Source: Sphingobacteriaceae bacterium
GTDB taxonomy: Bacteria; Bacteroidota; Bacteroidia; Sphingobacteriales; Sphingobacteriaceae
Length of the DNA: 53,338 nucleotides
Direction of reading: 5' to 3'
Assembly (NCBI GenBank): GCA_947460875.1
Contig: CANHGR010000013.1
Span: forward strand, 1-53,338
Shown: positions 36,126 to 44,234 of the stretch, piece after piece
Numbering within the stretch: position 1 is the stretch's first letter
Layout: every line of letters starts with the position of its first letter
Translations under genes and position numbers: made by a program
Notes under the pieces: model-generated
Databases searched by the model: none
What the model saw: only the letters and a program-made list of their open reading frames with translations
Told to the model about the DNA's origin: nothing

Positions 36126-36761
36126 ATGAAAACTATTAGCTCCGAACAGATCTCCGAAATGGAGAAGCATTATCGAATAAACCTTATTAATAGTCTAAGC
36201 GGATACAAGTCGCTCCACCTATTGGGAACGATTAGCACAGATAAAATAACTAATCTTTGTATTGTTAGTTCTGTCTTCCATTTAGGAGCTAACCCTCCCC
36301 TTATCGGGCTTGTTATTCGTCCGCAAAGGCCACACAACGACAGTCTAAGAAATCTTAAATCAACGAGTCATTATACGCTGAACAATGTACTTCCGGAGTG
36401 GTATATATCTGCACATCAGACAAGTGCAAGTTTTCCCTCCGGCATATCTGAATTTAATGAATGTGGCCTACATGAGTTGTATGATCAGGGGTTTGATGCC
36501 CCCTTTGTAGAAGAGTCGAGCGTTAGAATCGGACTTGAACTACAAGAGCTTATTGACATGAAGATCAATAGCACAACCATCGTAATTGGTAAAGTTTTAC
36601 GCATTATAGCTAATGATTCGATCATCGAACAGGACGGACGGGTTAATCATGAACTTGCAGACACCATTACAGCAATTGGATTAGATAGTTATTATAAGAC
36701 GAGTGCACTTGGAAGAGTGTCTTACGCTAATCCGACGGGCTTCACAAGAAATATTGAATAA
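36126..36761 (+). CDS. Flavin reductase-like (DIM6/NTAB family) FMN-binding protein
   Basis: This 211-residue protein of the flavin-reductase-like split-barrel family has the FMN-binding start SLHLLGTISTDKITNLCIVS and SSVFHLGANPPLIGLVIRPQ, followed by TSHYTLNN and ISEFNECGL. Members are NAD(P)H:flavin oxidoreductases or flavoredoxins. Similar proteins occur in Bacteroidota next to folE and photolyase genes. It lies 30 bp after folE and 76 bp before the MpaB-like oxygenase, so it may supply reduced flavin or electrons to a partner enzyme. The start at the ATG is natural; length is typical. Confidence 0.85.
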   Translation: MKTISSEQISEMEKHYRINLINSLSGYKSLHLLGTISTDKITNLCIVSSVFHLGANPPLIGLVIRPQRPHNDSLRNLKSTSHYTLNNVLPEWYISAHQTSASFPSGISEFNECGLHELYDQGFDAPFVEESSVRIGLELQELIDMKINSTTIVIGKVLRIIANDSIIEQDGRVNHELADTITAIGLDSYYKTSALGRVSYANPTGFTRNIE

Positions 36762-36837
36762 TCAGCGGCAGATACACTGATGGAACAAAAGCAGTCTATG
36801 ATTTTATACACAATAAACACACTCAACAATTATTGAG

Positions 36838-37905
36838 ATGTTGAAAACGGAAAGTGCGCAGTCTGAACAATATTCCGACTGGTTCCTGTCTAACAAGCGC
36901 CTAATTGGCGATCCCGAAGTGGATGCTTTTATCTTGGACGTATTTTCAGAACAGATACAAAAGCAAAAATTGCATCAATGGATAAGCGAAGCAAAAAAAA
37001 CTGAACATTTGTATGAGCTGAAAAACATTTTTTCGGAAACAAATTTTATCCAAACTGCAGGTAACTTGCCTGACTGGGCAGATCCTAATTTGATGCGAAT
37101 TGGTTCAAATTTGTTTATCAAACATTCAACGGTGATTATGAGTTTGCTTGGGTTGCTCTCGCTTCCTTATTGCTATATGGCCTCAAACGGAGCTCGAGTT
37201 CTTTATCTATCTGAAAGAATCAGAACAGATACAACGAAAAGATTATACGAAACGGCAATTTTTGTTTGGGAGGTAATGGCGCCTAATGCATTCTCAAGAA
37301 CCGGAAATGCCTTTACAGAAATCATGAAAGTACGATTGATGCATGCAGCTGTGCGTCATTACACGTTAAAAAGTGGCAAGTGGGATGATGACTGGGGGAC
37401 ACCCATTAACCAGGAAGATATGGCAGGGACTAACCTTTCATTTTCTTTAATAGTGCTAAGGGGACTAAAATTGTTAGGTTTTAAGATTAATAAATCGGAG
37501 CAATTAGCCTTTCTACATCTTTGGAACGTTATTGGTTCGCTATCGGGCCTTAACGATGACTTAATAACCCCAAACCATGATAAAGCTCAACTACTCGATA
37601 ATGCTATCAGCAGGAGACAGTTTTGTATCTCATCTCATGGAAAAGAATTAGCCAAATCACTTACTGATCATATTATTTCTGTTAATAAAAGTAACGTCAC
37701 ATCAGATGAAATGCTAGGCTTAATGAGATATCTACTGACGCCCAAGATAGCAGACATGCTTTCTATTGAAGCTCCTGATTTACCAGCATTTAAAATTACA
37801 TTGGTACGCGCAATCAGTTTCTTCAAAGGATTGCTACCGATTGGGAATCATGCACATAAATACGATAAAGAATATGCTTTTTTTCAAACACAAAAACCGT
37901 TATAG
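36838..37905 (+). CDS. MpaB/DUF2236-family oxygenase
   Basis: This 355-residue, mostly helical protein of the oxygenase MpaB family (DUF2236) has conserved blocks DWADPNLMRIGSNLF, SRTGNAFTEIMKVRLMHAAV with the Arg-x-x-His-Ala signature, and GTPINQEDMAGTNLSFS. The family includes latex-clearing protein (Lcp), a haem b dioxygenase whose haem-binding His lies in the equivalent RxxHA segment, and fungal MpaB', which cleaves a prenyl chain. The substrate here is unknown; a polyprenyl or other unsaturated compound is possible. It is the third gene of the folE cluster; 34 bp separate it from the MarR gene. Confidence 0.85.
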   Translation: MLKTESAQSEQYSDWFLSNKRLIGDPEVDAFILDVFSEQIQKQKLHQWISEAKKTEHLYELKNIFSETNFIQTAGNLPDWADPNLMRIGSNLFIKHSTVIMSLLGLLSLPYCYMASNGARVLYLSERIRTDTTKRLYETAIFVWEVMAPNAFSRTGNAFTEIMKVRLMHAAVRHYTLKSGKWDDDWGTPINQEDMAGTNLSFSLIVLRGLKLLGFKINKSEQLAFLHLWNVIGSLSGLNDDLITPNHDKAQLLDNAISRRQFCISSHGKELAKSLTDHIISVNKSNVTSDEMLGLMRYLLTPKIADMLSIEAPDLPAFKITLVRAISFFKGLLPIGNHAHKYDKEYAFFQTQKPL

Positions 37906-37939
37906 AGGAAATGAGATATCGCTTTATTTTTTTTAATCT

Positions 37940-38632
37940 ATGAAATCAAACTCATACCAACTAATCCATCAATTGCTAGAGTTAGTAAAACAGATGGACG
38001 ACGAAAATATAGGAAACGAAAGTACCCTTGAGGAATTTTCCGGCTTCTTATTAACCCAACTTGAAGGAAAAGGAAAAGGTTCGGGCCAGACTGATAGTAG
38101 GTTTGGAGCAAATGAAACTATCGCTCAGGACATTGCTTATCAATTAGATAATAATATTGGCAGGTTGTTTATTTACATGAGCCGCTATGCAAAATCGTAT
38201 ATTAAAAAAGCCTTAGATGGCACATCTTTACAGACACCAGAAGATTTTACAAGTCTTGCTATCCTACTTACTCACGATCAACTTTCTAAGACTGAGCTTA
38301 TTAACTACAATTTGCAAGAGAAAGCTTCGGGAACAGAAGTTATTCGGCGACTAATTTTGGCGGGCTTGGTTAACCAATGGGAACATCCGGAAGATAGACG
38401 AAGTAAACTAATTGCAATTACATCAGAAGGGAAGAAATTATTATATACTATTTTTGATGACATGAATAATGTTGGGAAAATGATAGCTGGAAAGCTATCT
38501 CTTTCTGAAAAACTGATCTTGCAACACTTGCTACAAAAACTTGAGAATTTTCACCATGAACATTACGTTAATAAATCGATTCAAACGAAAGCTGATCTGA
38601 AAAAATTAGCAGCCAGTAACAGCAAGATTTGA
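37940..38632 (+). CDS. MarR-family transcriptional regulator
   Basis: The 230-residue protein has a winged-helix core with an N-terminal extension of ~80 residues. The helix-turn-helix is near residues 105-150 (TSLAILLTHDQLSKTELI, EKASGTEVIRRLILAGLV) and the wing is the classic EHPEDRRSKLIAITSEGKKL. MarR proteins often sense phenolics or oxidants through the dimer interface. It is the last gene of the folE/flavin reductase/MpaB cluster, so autoregulation of the cluster is likely, although I found no operator palindrome. The neighbouring gap to the DEAD-box gene (97 bp) contains a fresh promoter box. Confidence 0.87.
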   Translation: MKSNSYQLIHQLLELVKQMDDENIGNESTLEEFSGFLLTQLEGKGKGSGQTDSRFGANETIAQDIAYQLDNNIGRLFIYMSRYAKSYIKKALDGTSLQTPEDFTSLAILLTHDQLSKTELINYNLQEKASGTEVIRRLILAGLVNQWEHPEDRRSKLIAITSEGKKLLYTIFDDMNNVGKMIAGKLSLSEKLILQHLLQKLENFHHEHYVNKSIQTKADLKKLAASNSKI

Positions 38633-38695
38633 TTTTATCCAAGACCTCGAAAAAGAACAATCATTAATAATGGCTAATAAGCAAGTCAAAAAGGG

Positions 38696-38703
38696 TAATT
38701 TTG
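38696..38703 (+). promoter_or_regulatory. -7 box upstream of the DEAD-box-like gene
   Basis: TAATTTTG matches the TAnnTTTG consensus exactly and lies 26 bp before the ATG at 38730. It marks the DEAD-box-like gene as a transcription unit separate from the folE cluster. No clear -33 element was seen. Confidence 0.45.
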
Positions 38704-38729
38704 ACATCGCTCGACTCTAAAATAAGTAA

Positions 38730-40022
38730 ATGGCCTGGTCTGAAAAATTAAAGCTCAACAAAAGATTAATACAATCATTGACTGAAGCGGGGTTTACAAC
38801 TCCTAAAGATATTCAGTTGAAAACACTATCGCGTATAAACGGAGGTCAAGACGTGATAGCTGTTGGGCCCGAGGGATCCGGGAAAACTTCAACATATATT
38901 CTTGCTGTACTAAATCGTTTCAGATACTCTGCAGATGGAGTACCAAAAGTATTGATCTTGGTGCCGGACAAGGAAAGCGTAATCCGCGTAATCGATCAGT
39001 TTGAACTACTAAACAAAAATAAATCAATTTTAATTGTAGGCCTCTACGCGGCAATTGGGACTGAAACTCAAATGAACGCATTAGCAGATGGTTCTGATAT
39101 TGTAGTTGCGACGCCCGATAGGGCCCGGGCGATCTATTTAAAATTAGGACTAAACCTCAATAAAATTGAAATGTTCGTGGTAGACGATGCTGAACTAATC
39201 GTCAAACAAGGGCTCCAATTACCAACAGCTGAGTTGGCCAATAGCATTACAAAAGCTCAAAGATTGGTTTTTACAGAGGTGGTACATGAAAAGCTTTACA
39301 AAATGATCAATCCGTTTATGAAAATGCCGGCTTTGGTTGAAGTTGACGAAGCCGGACAGCCGAAATTTGACACTCATCCGCAGGTATTATATCATGTTCC
39401 TAATTTCGGAACAAAGTTGAATTTAATGAATTTGTTTATGCAAGACGAGGAGCTCTTTACGAAGATGGTCGTATTTGTAAACACCAGGCCTACAGCGGAA
39501 AAGCTGTATAAAAGTCTCCAAAATCGATTAAATAACAAAGTTGCATTATATAAATCCTGGTTTTTTGAGCTTCAAGGATTTTCGGATATCGAAGAATTTA
39601 AAGGATCAGATAGCGTAAGACTTTTAATTGCAGTAAATAACGATGCAGAGTCTATTAAGTTAGAAGACATTCCGTTTTTGATACATTTTGAATTGCCCGA
39701 CGATAAAGAAATCTTTATCGGCAGAATCATCAATCAATATCCCGATAAAAAAGATGAGACGATGGCAATTACATTTTCAACGGATATTGAACTTGCCACG
39801 ATAAAAAAAATTGAGCAGGTTATAGGTGCTAAAATACCACTCGCTGAGCTGCCTGATGAGCTGCATATCGAGAAAGAAAGAAAAAGGACAGAGCAAAAAC
39901 CGGTTGATCCTGAGAGTAGTACCGGAGATGCATTTCACCAGAAAAAGGCAAGTAATTCAAAAACTTACAACCTTGGCGCCGGAAAAAAAGCCAAGTTGAC
40001 TAACAAAAAGAAGCATAGTTAG
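38730..40022 (+). CDS. DEAD-box-like protein with degenerate catalytic motifs
   Basis: The 430-residue protein keeps the shape of a DEAD-box helicase: Q motif GFTTPKDIQLKTL, P-loop AVGPEGSGKTS, and Ib-like VVATPDRARA. Later motifs are altered. Motif II is VVDDAEL (DDAE instead of DEAD), motif III reads FTEVV instead of SAT, motif V lacks TDxxxRGxD, and motif VI is FIGRIINQYP instead of HRxGRxxR. ATP could still bind but coupled unwinding seems unlikely. The C-terminal ~60 residues are Lys-rich and could bind RNA. I read it as a possible regulatory or scaffold paralogue of RhlE. Length and frame are intact, so it is not a pseudogene. Confidence 0.85.
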   Translation: MAWSEKLKLNKRLIQSLTEAGFTTPKDIQLKTLSRINGGQDVIAVGPEGSGKTSTYILAVLNRFRYSADGVPKVLILVPDKESVIRVIDQFELLNKNKSILIVGLYAAIGTETQMNALADGSDIVVATPDRARAIYLKLGLNLNKIEMFVVDDAELIVKQGLQLPTAELANSITKAQRLVFTEVVHEKLYKMINPFMKMPALVEVDEAGQPKFDTHPQVLYHVPNFGTKLNLMNLFMQDEELFTKMVVFVNTRPTAEKLYKSLQNRLNNKVALYKSWFFELQGFSDIEEFKGSDSVRLLIAVNNDAESIKLEDIPFLIHFELPDDKEIFIGRIINQYPDKKDETMAITFSTDIELATIKKIEQVIGAKIPLAELPDELHIEKERKRTEQKPVDPESSTGDAFHQKKASNSKTYNLGAGKKAKLTNKKKHS

Positions 40023-40065
40023 CGCTCCTATAAACAAAATGTTTTTATCCCATTAAAAGTAATAA

Positions 40066-40644
40066 GTGTCAGTTCTCGTAAAATATATCAAATCCAATAT
40101 CGGATTTATAATCTCTCTCATTTTTCTCGTTATTATTGCGCTTAGTCCAAGTTCGAAGGTCTTATTAATGAAAGGATTGATAAAAACCGGTTTGTTTGCG
40201 CCAAGTTTCAATGATCAGCAACGCGAAAATCGTCTCGCGCCGCAGATGAGCTACACTTCGCTAGACGGCAAGAACTTTGATCTAGAAAGCTTGAAAGGAA
40301 AAGTGGTGTTTATAAATTTTTGGGCTACATGGTGTCCTCCTTGCATCGCTGAAATGCCCTCTATTAATGCTTTAAATGACAAGATAAGGAGTAATCCAAA
40401 TGTTGTTTTTCTAATAATTGACGTTGATAATGAATTGACAACGTCTGAAGACTTCATGAAGAAAAACAACTATAATCTCCCTATCTATGCTCCTGCCGGC
40501 GCCATACCGCAAGAATTATTTAAAGGAAGTCTACCCACCACGGTTTTGGTCAATAAAAAGGGCGAAATTGTTTTCTTTAACGAGGGGATGGCAGACTACA
40601 ATTCGGGCAAAACTGAAGAGCTTTTAAATGCCCTCTCCAAGTGA
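40066..40644 (+). CDS. Membrane-anchored thioredoxin-like protein (TlpA family)
   Basis: The 192-residue protein has one N-terminal membrane segment (FIISLIFLVIIALSP) and a periplasmic thioredoxin domain with the active-site WATWCPPC. It further has MPSINALND and the cis-Pro segment GSLPTTVLVNKKGEIV. It probably reduces disulfides or supports cytochrome maturation, the usual TlpA/ResA jobs. The start is a GTG (40066); an internal ATG would remove the membrane anchor, so GTG is preferred. A strong terminator (40669-40697) lies after the gene and before the convergent tRNA-His gene. Confidence 0.9.
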   Translation: MSVLVKYIKSNIGFIISLIFLVIIALSPSSKVLLMKGLIKTGLFAPSFNDQQRENRLAPQMSYTSLDGKNFDLESLKGKVVFINFWATWCPPCIAEMPSINALNDKIRSNPNVVFLIIDVDNELTTSEDFMKKNNYNLPIYAPAGAIPQELFKGSLPTTVLVNKKGEIVFFNEGMADYNSGKTEELLNALSK

Positions 40645-40668
40645 GGTTTCTTTATTCAAAATAAAAAA

Positions 40669-40697
40669 GGGACAAAACGTTTTTAAAATTTTGTCCC
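40669..40697. terminator. Bidirectional terminator between the TlpA-like gene and tRNA-His
   Basis: GGGACAAAA (40669-40677) pairs perfectly with TTTTGTCCC (40689-40697). A-runs on the left and T-runs on the right give it polarity in both directions; on the minus strand the arm is followed by TTTTTTA, right for ending the tRNA-His transcript. Confidence 0.85.
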
Positions 40698-40702
40698 CTT
40701 AT

Positions 40703-40778
40703 GGGTGGATGATGGGGCTCGAACCCACGACCCTCGGTACCACAAACCGATGCTCTAACCGACTGAGCTACAACCACC
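40703..40778 (-). tRNA. tRNA-His (anticodon GTG)
   Basis: Read on the minus strand, 76 nt fold as a tRNA. The acceptor stem is GTGGTTG with CATCCAC, there is an extra 5' G (position -1) opposite discriminator C73, the D arm begins AGCTC, the anticodon loop TTGTGGT has anticodon GTG, and the T arm is GTGGG-TTCGAGC-CCCAT. The extra G opposite C73 is the identity mark of tRNA-His. One T-T mismatch sits in the acceptor stem. CCA is not encoded. The promoter has perfect spacing (40788-40818). Confidence 0.95.
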
Positions 40779-40787
40779 GTGTTACGA

Positions 40788-40818
40788 CAAAAGTAAGCGA
40801 TTTTATGATTCTTTCAAA
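40788..40818 (-). promoter_or_regulatory. Promoter of tRNA-His
   Basis: On the minus strand, TTTG (40815-40818), a 19-bp spacer and TACTTTTG (40788-40795) match the Bacteroidota -33/-7 consensus TTTG-N19-TAnnTTTG exactly. The tRNA begins 9 bp after the box. This is the clearest promoter in the window and supports the phylum assignment. Confidence 0.85.
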
Positions 40819-40937
40819 TCTATCTGAAGTATTTCTCGTTAAAGGTTGATATTCAAAAACAAAGAATGTATAGTCAGCGAAAAGACATTTATATAGATAT
40901 ATCGAAATAGAGCTTGAAATAGAGGTAAATTTGAGTA

Positions 40938-43049
40938 ATGACAACAGTTGTACAAGAAAAGCTTATCGAATTGAATGTCACCGGAATGCATTGCTCTAAT
41001 TGCGCGCTTTCTGTTCATAAACTGCTTGAAAAAAAAGGATTGAAAGATGTCTATGTTGATTTTGCTAACTCGGAGGTAAAATTTAGATCGCCAGACAATA
41101 CGCTAGTGCCTGGATTAATAAAAGATATCGAAGGTCTGGGATACAAGGTGCAAGCTTCTGACGGCGTTATGCCTGAATCAATCTTTGAAAAAGTTGAGAA
41201 TAAATTCCTTTTCTGTCTTATTTTTACTGTGCCCCTTTTTCTGCACATGTTTCTCCCGTTTCATGTTCTGCATGACCCCGATATACAGCTAATTCTTTGC
41301 TTGCCGGTTTTTATACTAGGATGCGTACATTTTGGCAAAAGTGCCCTTAATTCTGTGATCAATGGCATTCCCAACATGGACGTCCTAATTTTTATAGGTT
41401 CTAGCGCTGCGTTTATTTATAGCTTCATCGGCACGGTATACAACCTTGGTACGGATTTCCTCTTCTACGAAACTGCTGCGACAATCATCACGCTTGTGTT
41501 ATTGGGAAACGTAATAGAAAGGCGGTCAGTAACACAAACTACTTCTGCTGTGCGCGATCTACTAAAATTTCAAGAAAATAATGCTACCCGGATCTTAAAC
41601 GGTGAAAAAGAACAAATCAAATCATCTGAAATTCAAATTGGTAACACACTGTTAGTTAATACTGGAGATAAAGTCCCCACTGACGGCGAAATCATCTGGG
41701 GCGAAGCTTCGATAAATGAATCCATGATTACCGGTGAAAGTATTCCGGTAGAAAAAACGAAATATGATCAGGTCATTGGTGGAACAATTATAGAAAAAGG
41801 CAGTATCCATATCCTTGCCACTAGGGTGGGAAAAAATACTGTGCTGTCACAGATTATTGATCTGATGAAGCGTGCTCAGGCCGCGAAGCCAACAATTCAA
41901 AAATTAGGAGACAGGGTTGCAGCCATTTTTGTCCCGGTAGTACTAGGGATTTCTCTTTTAACTTTTATGTTGGCTTACTTCGTCTTCGATATTGCACTTC
42001 AAAAGGCATTAATGAACGCAATAGCCGTACTAGTTATATCATGCCCTTGTGCCATGGGATTGGCGACTCCAACTGCAGTTATGGTTGGACTGGGACGGGC
42101 GGCTAAAAACGGTATTTTAATTAAAGGAGGTAATACAATTGAAGAGATAGCGGGTATAAAGTTTATTGTATTTGATAAAACCGGTACATTGACGACCGGA
42201 AAGTTTAGAATAAAGCAGCTTGTTGCGACCGACGTAGATGAATCCGAAGCCGCTTCAATCATCTCTGGAATAGAAGAATATTCTAGTCACCCGATTGCCG
42301 AATCCTTAGTAAGCGAGCTAAAAAGTCGTTTTACTAAAAAGATCATTTTTAAGAAAGTGAAAGAAGAAAAGGGAATAGGCATGAATGCCATCGACGCAGA
42401 GAATAATGAATATCAATTAGGTTCAAAACAAATTCTCGAAAACTCAACTGAGTCAGCAGATTTTAATTTATACCTTACGAAGAATCAAAAATTAATTGCC
42501 AGTTTGTCTATAGAAGACGAAATCAAAGCTGACGCGAAAATGCTAATAGATACATTAAAGGAACATAATGTTATTCCCATACTTTTAAGTGGTGATTTGA
42601 AGCGGAAATGCGAAGACTTAGCTTACAAACTTGGAATCACGGAAATATATGCTGAAAAACTTCCACAAGAGAAATTAGACATTATAGAAAAAATTAAAAA
42701 GCTAGGAAAAACAAGCATGGTCGGAGATGGAATTAACGATGCGCCTGCCCTCAGTACTTCGGATGTGGGTGTTTCCATGTGCAGCGCTAGCCAGATCGCT
42801 ATACAATCCTCAGAAGTGGTGCTATTAAACAGTGACCTCAAATCTATAGATATGATGCTACGCATCGGAAAGCACACCTTACTTACAATTAAACAGAACC
42901 TCTTTTGGGCATTTTTTTATAATGTGGTTGCAATTCCGGTTGCCGCATTCGGATTTCTTAGTCCAATGATTGGCGCTCTAACCATGGCTTTTTCAGACGT
43001 AATCGTAATTGGAAACTCAATCCGACTAAAACGTAAATCAATTTCATAA
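40938..43049 (+). CDS. copA: Copper-transporting P1B-type ATPase (CopA-like)
   Basis: This 703-residue heavy-metal P-type ATPase exports Cu(I) from the cytoplasm. It has one heavy-metal-binding domain with GMHCSNC (Cys19 and Cys22), eight membrane helices, the actuator TGES, the membrane metal site SCPCAMGLATPTA (near 369), the phosphorylation site DKTGT (Asp ~413), SSHPIAESL and GDGIND (~596). In helix 8 the usual Cu-site MxxSS reads MAFSD (~683), with Asp for the second Ser. A TAAATTTG box ends five bases before the ATG, so the mRNA could be leaderless. The CopA assignment follows from CPC and the single CxxC domain. Confidence 0.93.
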   Translation: MTTVVQEKLIELNVTGMHCSNCALSVHKLLEKKGLKDVYVDFANSEVKFRSPDNTLVPGLIKDIEGLGYKVQASDGVMPESIFEKVENKFLFCLIFTVPLFLHMFLPFHVLHDPDIQLILCLPVFILGCVHFGKSALNSVINGIPNMDVLIFIGSSAAFIYSFIGTVYNLGTDFLFYETAATIITLVLLGNVIERRSVTQTTSAVRDLLKFQENNATRILNGEKEQIKSSEIQIGNTLLVNTGDKVPTDGEIIWGEASINESMITGESIPVEKTKYDQVIGGTIIEKGSIHILATRVGKNTVLSQIIDLMKRAQAAKPTIQKLGDRVAAIFVPVVLGISLLTFMLAYFVFDIALQKALMNAIAVLVISCPCAMGLATPTAVMVGLGRAAKNGILIKGGNTIEEIAGIKFIVFDKTGTLTTGKFRIKQLVATDVDESEAASIISGIEEYSSHPIAESLVSELKSRFTKKIIFKKVKEEKGIGMNAIDAENNEYQLGSKQILENSTESADFNLYLTKNQKLIASLSIEDEIKADAKMLIDTLKEHNVIPILLSGDLKRKCEDLAYKLGITEIYAEKLPQEKLDIIEKIKKLGKTSMVGDGINDAPALSTSDVGVSMCSASQIAIQSSEVVLLNSDLKSIDMMLRIGKHTLLTIKQNLFWAFFYNVVAIPVAAFGFLSPMIGALTMAFSDVIVIGNSIRLKRKSIS

Positions 43050-43089
43050 ATTTAGCTTTCGCGTTTTAACTTTACCTTTATCTTTTTCT

Positions 43090-43560
43090 ATGATAGAGAT
43101 CTATACAGATGGTGCATCAAGCGGTAATCCTGGCCCAGGTGGCTATGGAGTAATTTTGAGGTCAGAAGGCCATTATAACGAACTTTCTGCCGGGTTCAGA
43201 AAAACCACCAATAACAGAATGGAATTATTGGCGACGATTACCGGGTTAGAGGCTATTAAATCTATTGATCAAGAGGTTTTGATCTATTCCGATTCTAAAT
43301 ATGTAATTGATACCATCGAAAAAAGATGGATTTACGGATGGATGAAGAAAGGTTTTGCGGGAAAGAAGAATAAAGATTTGTGGATTCGTTTTATGAGTGT
43401 ATACACTAAACATAAAGTGAAATTCAAATGGGTTAAAGGCCATAACGGGCACCTTGAAAATGAGCGTTGTGATGAGCTTGCCGTACAAGCATCAAAAGAT
43501 CGAACAAATTTCTTGATCGATAGCGTTTTTGAGCAAGAAAACCAGAAGACGCTCTTATAA
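43090..43560 (+). CDS. rnhA: Ribonuclease HI
   Basis: This 156-residue RNase HI removes RNA from RNA-DNA hybrids. All four metal-binding carboxylates are present: Asp7 in IYTDGASSGNPGPGGYG, Glu45 in NNRMELLA, Asp68 in IYSDSKYVI and Asp128 in ERCDELA. The basic handle loop KRWIYGWMKKGFAGKKN and the GHNGHLENERCD segment are also typical. It lies 40 bp after copA on the same strand, probably by chance of gene order rather than function. It is convergent with the phosphodiesterase gene; only 24 bp separate their ends. Confidence 0.96.
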   Translation: MIEIYTDGASSGNPGPGGYGVILRSEGHYNELSAGFRKTTNNRMELLATITGLEAIKSIDQEVLIYSDSKYVIDTIEKRWIYGWMKKGFAGKKNKDLWIRFMSVYTKHKVKFKWVKGHNGHLENERCDELAVQASKDRTNFLIDSVFEQENQKTLL

Positions 43561-43584
43561 ATCGCAACTAACTTCGAGAAAGGG

Positions 43585-44082
43585 TCATCCCCTATCCTTT
43601 AATTCTATGATTTCCATATCATGAATTTTAGCTCCGGAAATACTAAAGCGTATTAACGTACGCACTTTTTGCCAACCTATTTTGCCTGCCGCACCTGGGT
43701 TTAAATGCAAGCAGTTGATCTTTTTATCGTAGATCACCTTCAAAATATGAGAGTGTCCGCAAATAAATATCTTAGGCGGATTACGAATTAACTCCATCCT
43801 TACTTTAGGATTATATCTACCGGGATACCCTCCAATATGCGTCATCCAAACATCGGTTTCCTCACACATAAACCGTACATGTTCAGGATAAACAATACGT
43901 ACATCTTGTCCGTCGATATTTCCATAAACACCCCGTAAGGGCTTAAACGCTGATAATTGATCTGCTAGCGCGATATTACCGAAATCGCCTGCATGCCATA
44001 TTTCATCGCAATTTTCAAAATGTTTATAAACTGAGTCGTCAAGAAAGGAATGCGTATCTGAAATAAGCCCGATGCTGGTCAT
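43585..44082 (-). CDS. YfcE/MJ0936-family metallophosphoesterase
   Basis: The 165-residue calcineurin-like phosphoesterase has the metal-ligand motifs in order: GLISDTHSFLDD, HAGDFGN, GNIDG, THIGGYPGRYN and CGHSHILK, and ends with the family's LNPGAAG. The first motif reads DTH as in bacterial YfcE-like enzymes. These hydrolyse phosphodiesters in vitro; the physiological substrate is not established. The gene stands alone; the ATG start is clear. Confidence 0.92.
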   Translation of the reverse strand: MTSIGLISDTHSFLDDSVYKHFENCDEIWHAGDFGNIALADQLSAFKPLRGVYGNIDGQDVRIVYPEHVRFMCEETDVWMTHIGGYPGRYNPKVRMELIRNPPKIFICGHSHILKVIYDKKINCLHLNPGAAGKIGWQKVRTLIRFSISGAKIHDMEIIELKDRG

Positions 44083-44234
44083 GGTTATAATGAAAGTCCA
44101 AAAGCTAAGATAGATGGAAAGTCGGGAACAACCGTCAGAATGTACGAGAAAAAGTATAGAAGCCCCAACTATTTATCCCTATCTCCGGTCTTTCGATCCA
44201 CCCCAGTTTCCGTCGTCTTGTACGTCCTAGTCCC

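Noticed and set aside
40628-40849. 73-codon plus-strand frame over the tRNA-His gene
   Set aside because: It is the antisense reading of the tRNA (typical GLEPTTLGTTN pattern) and of the terminator.
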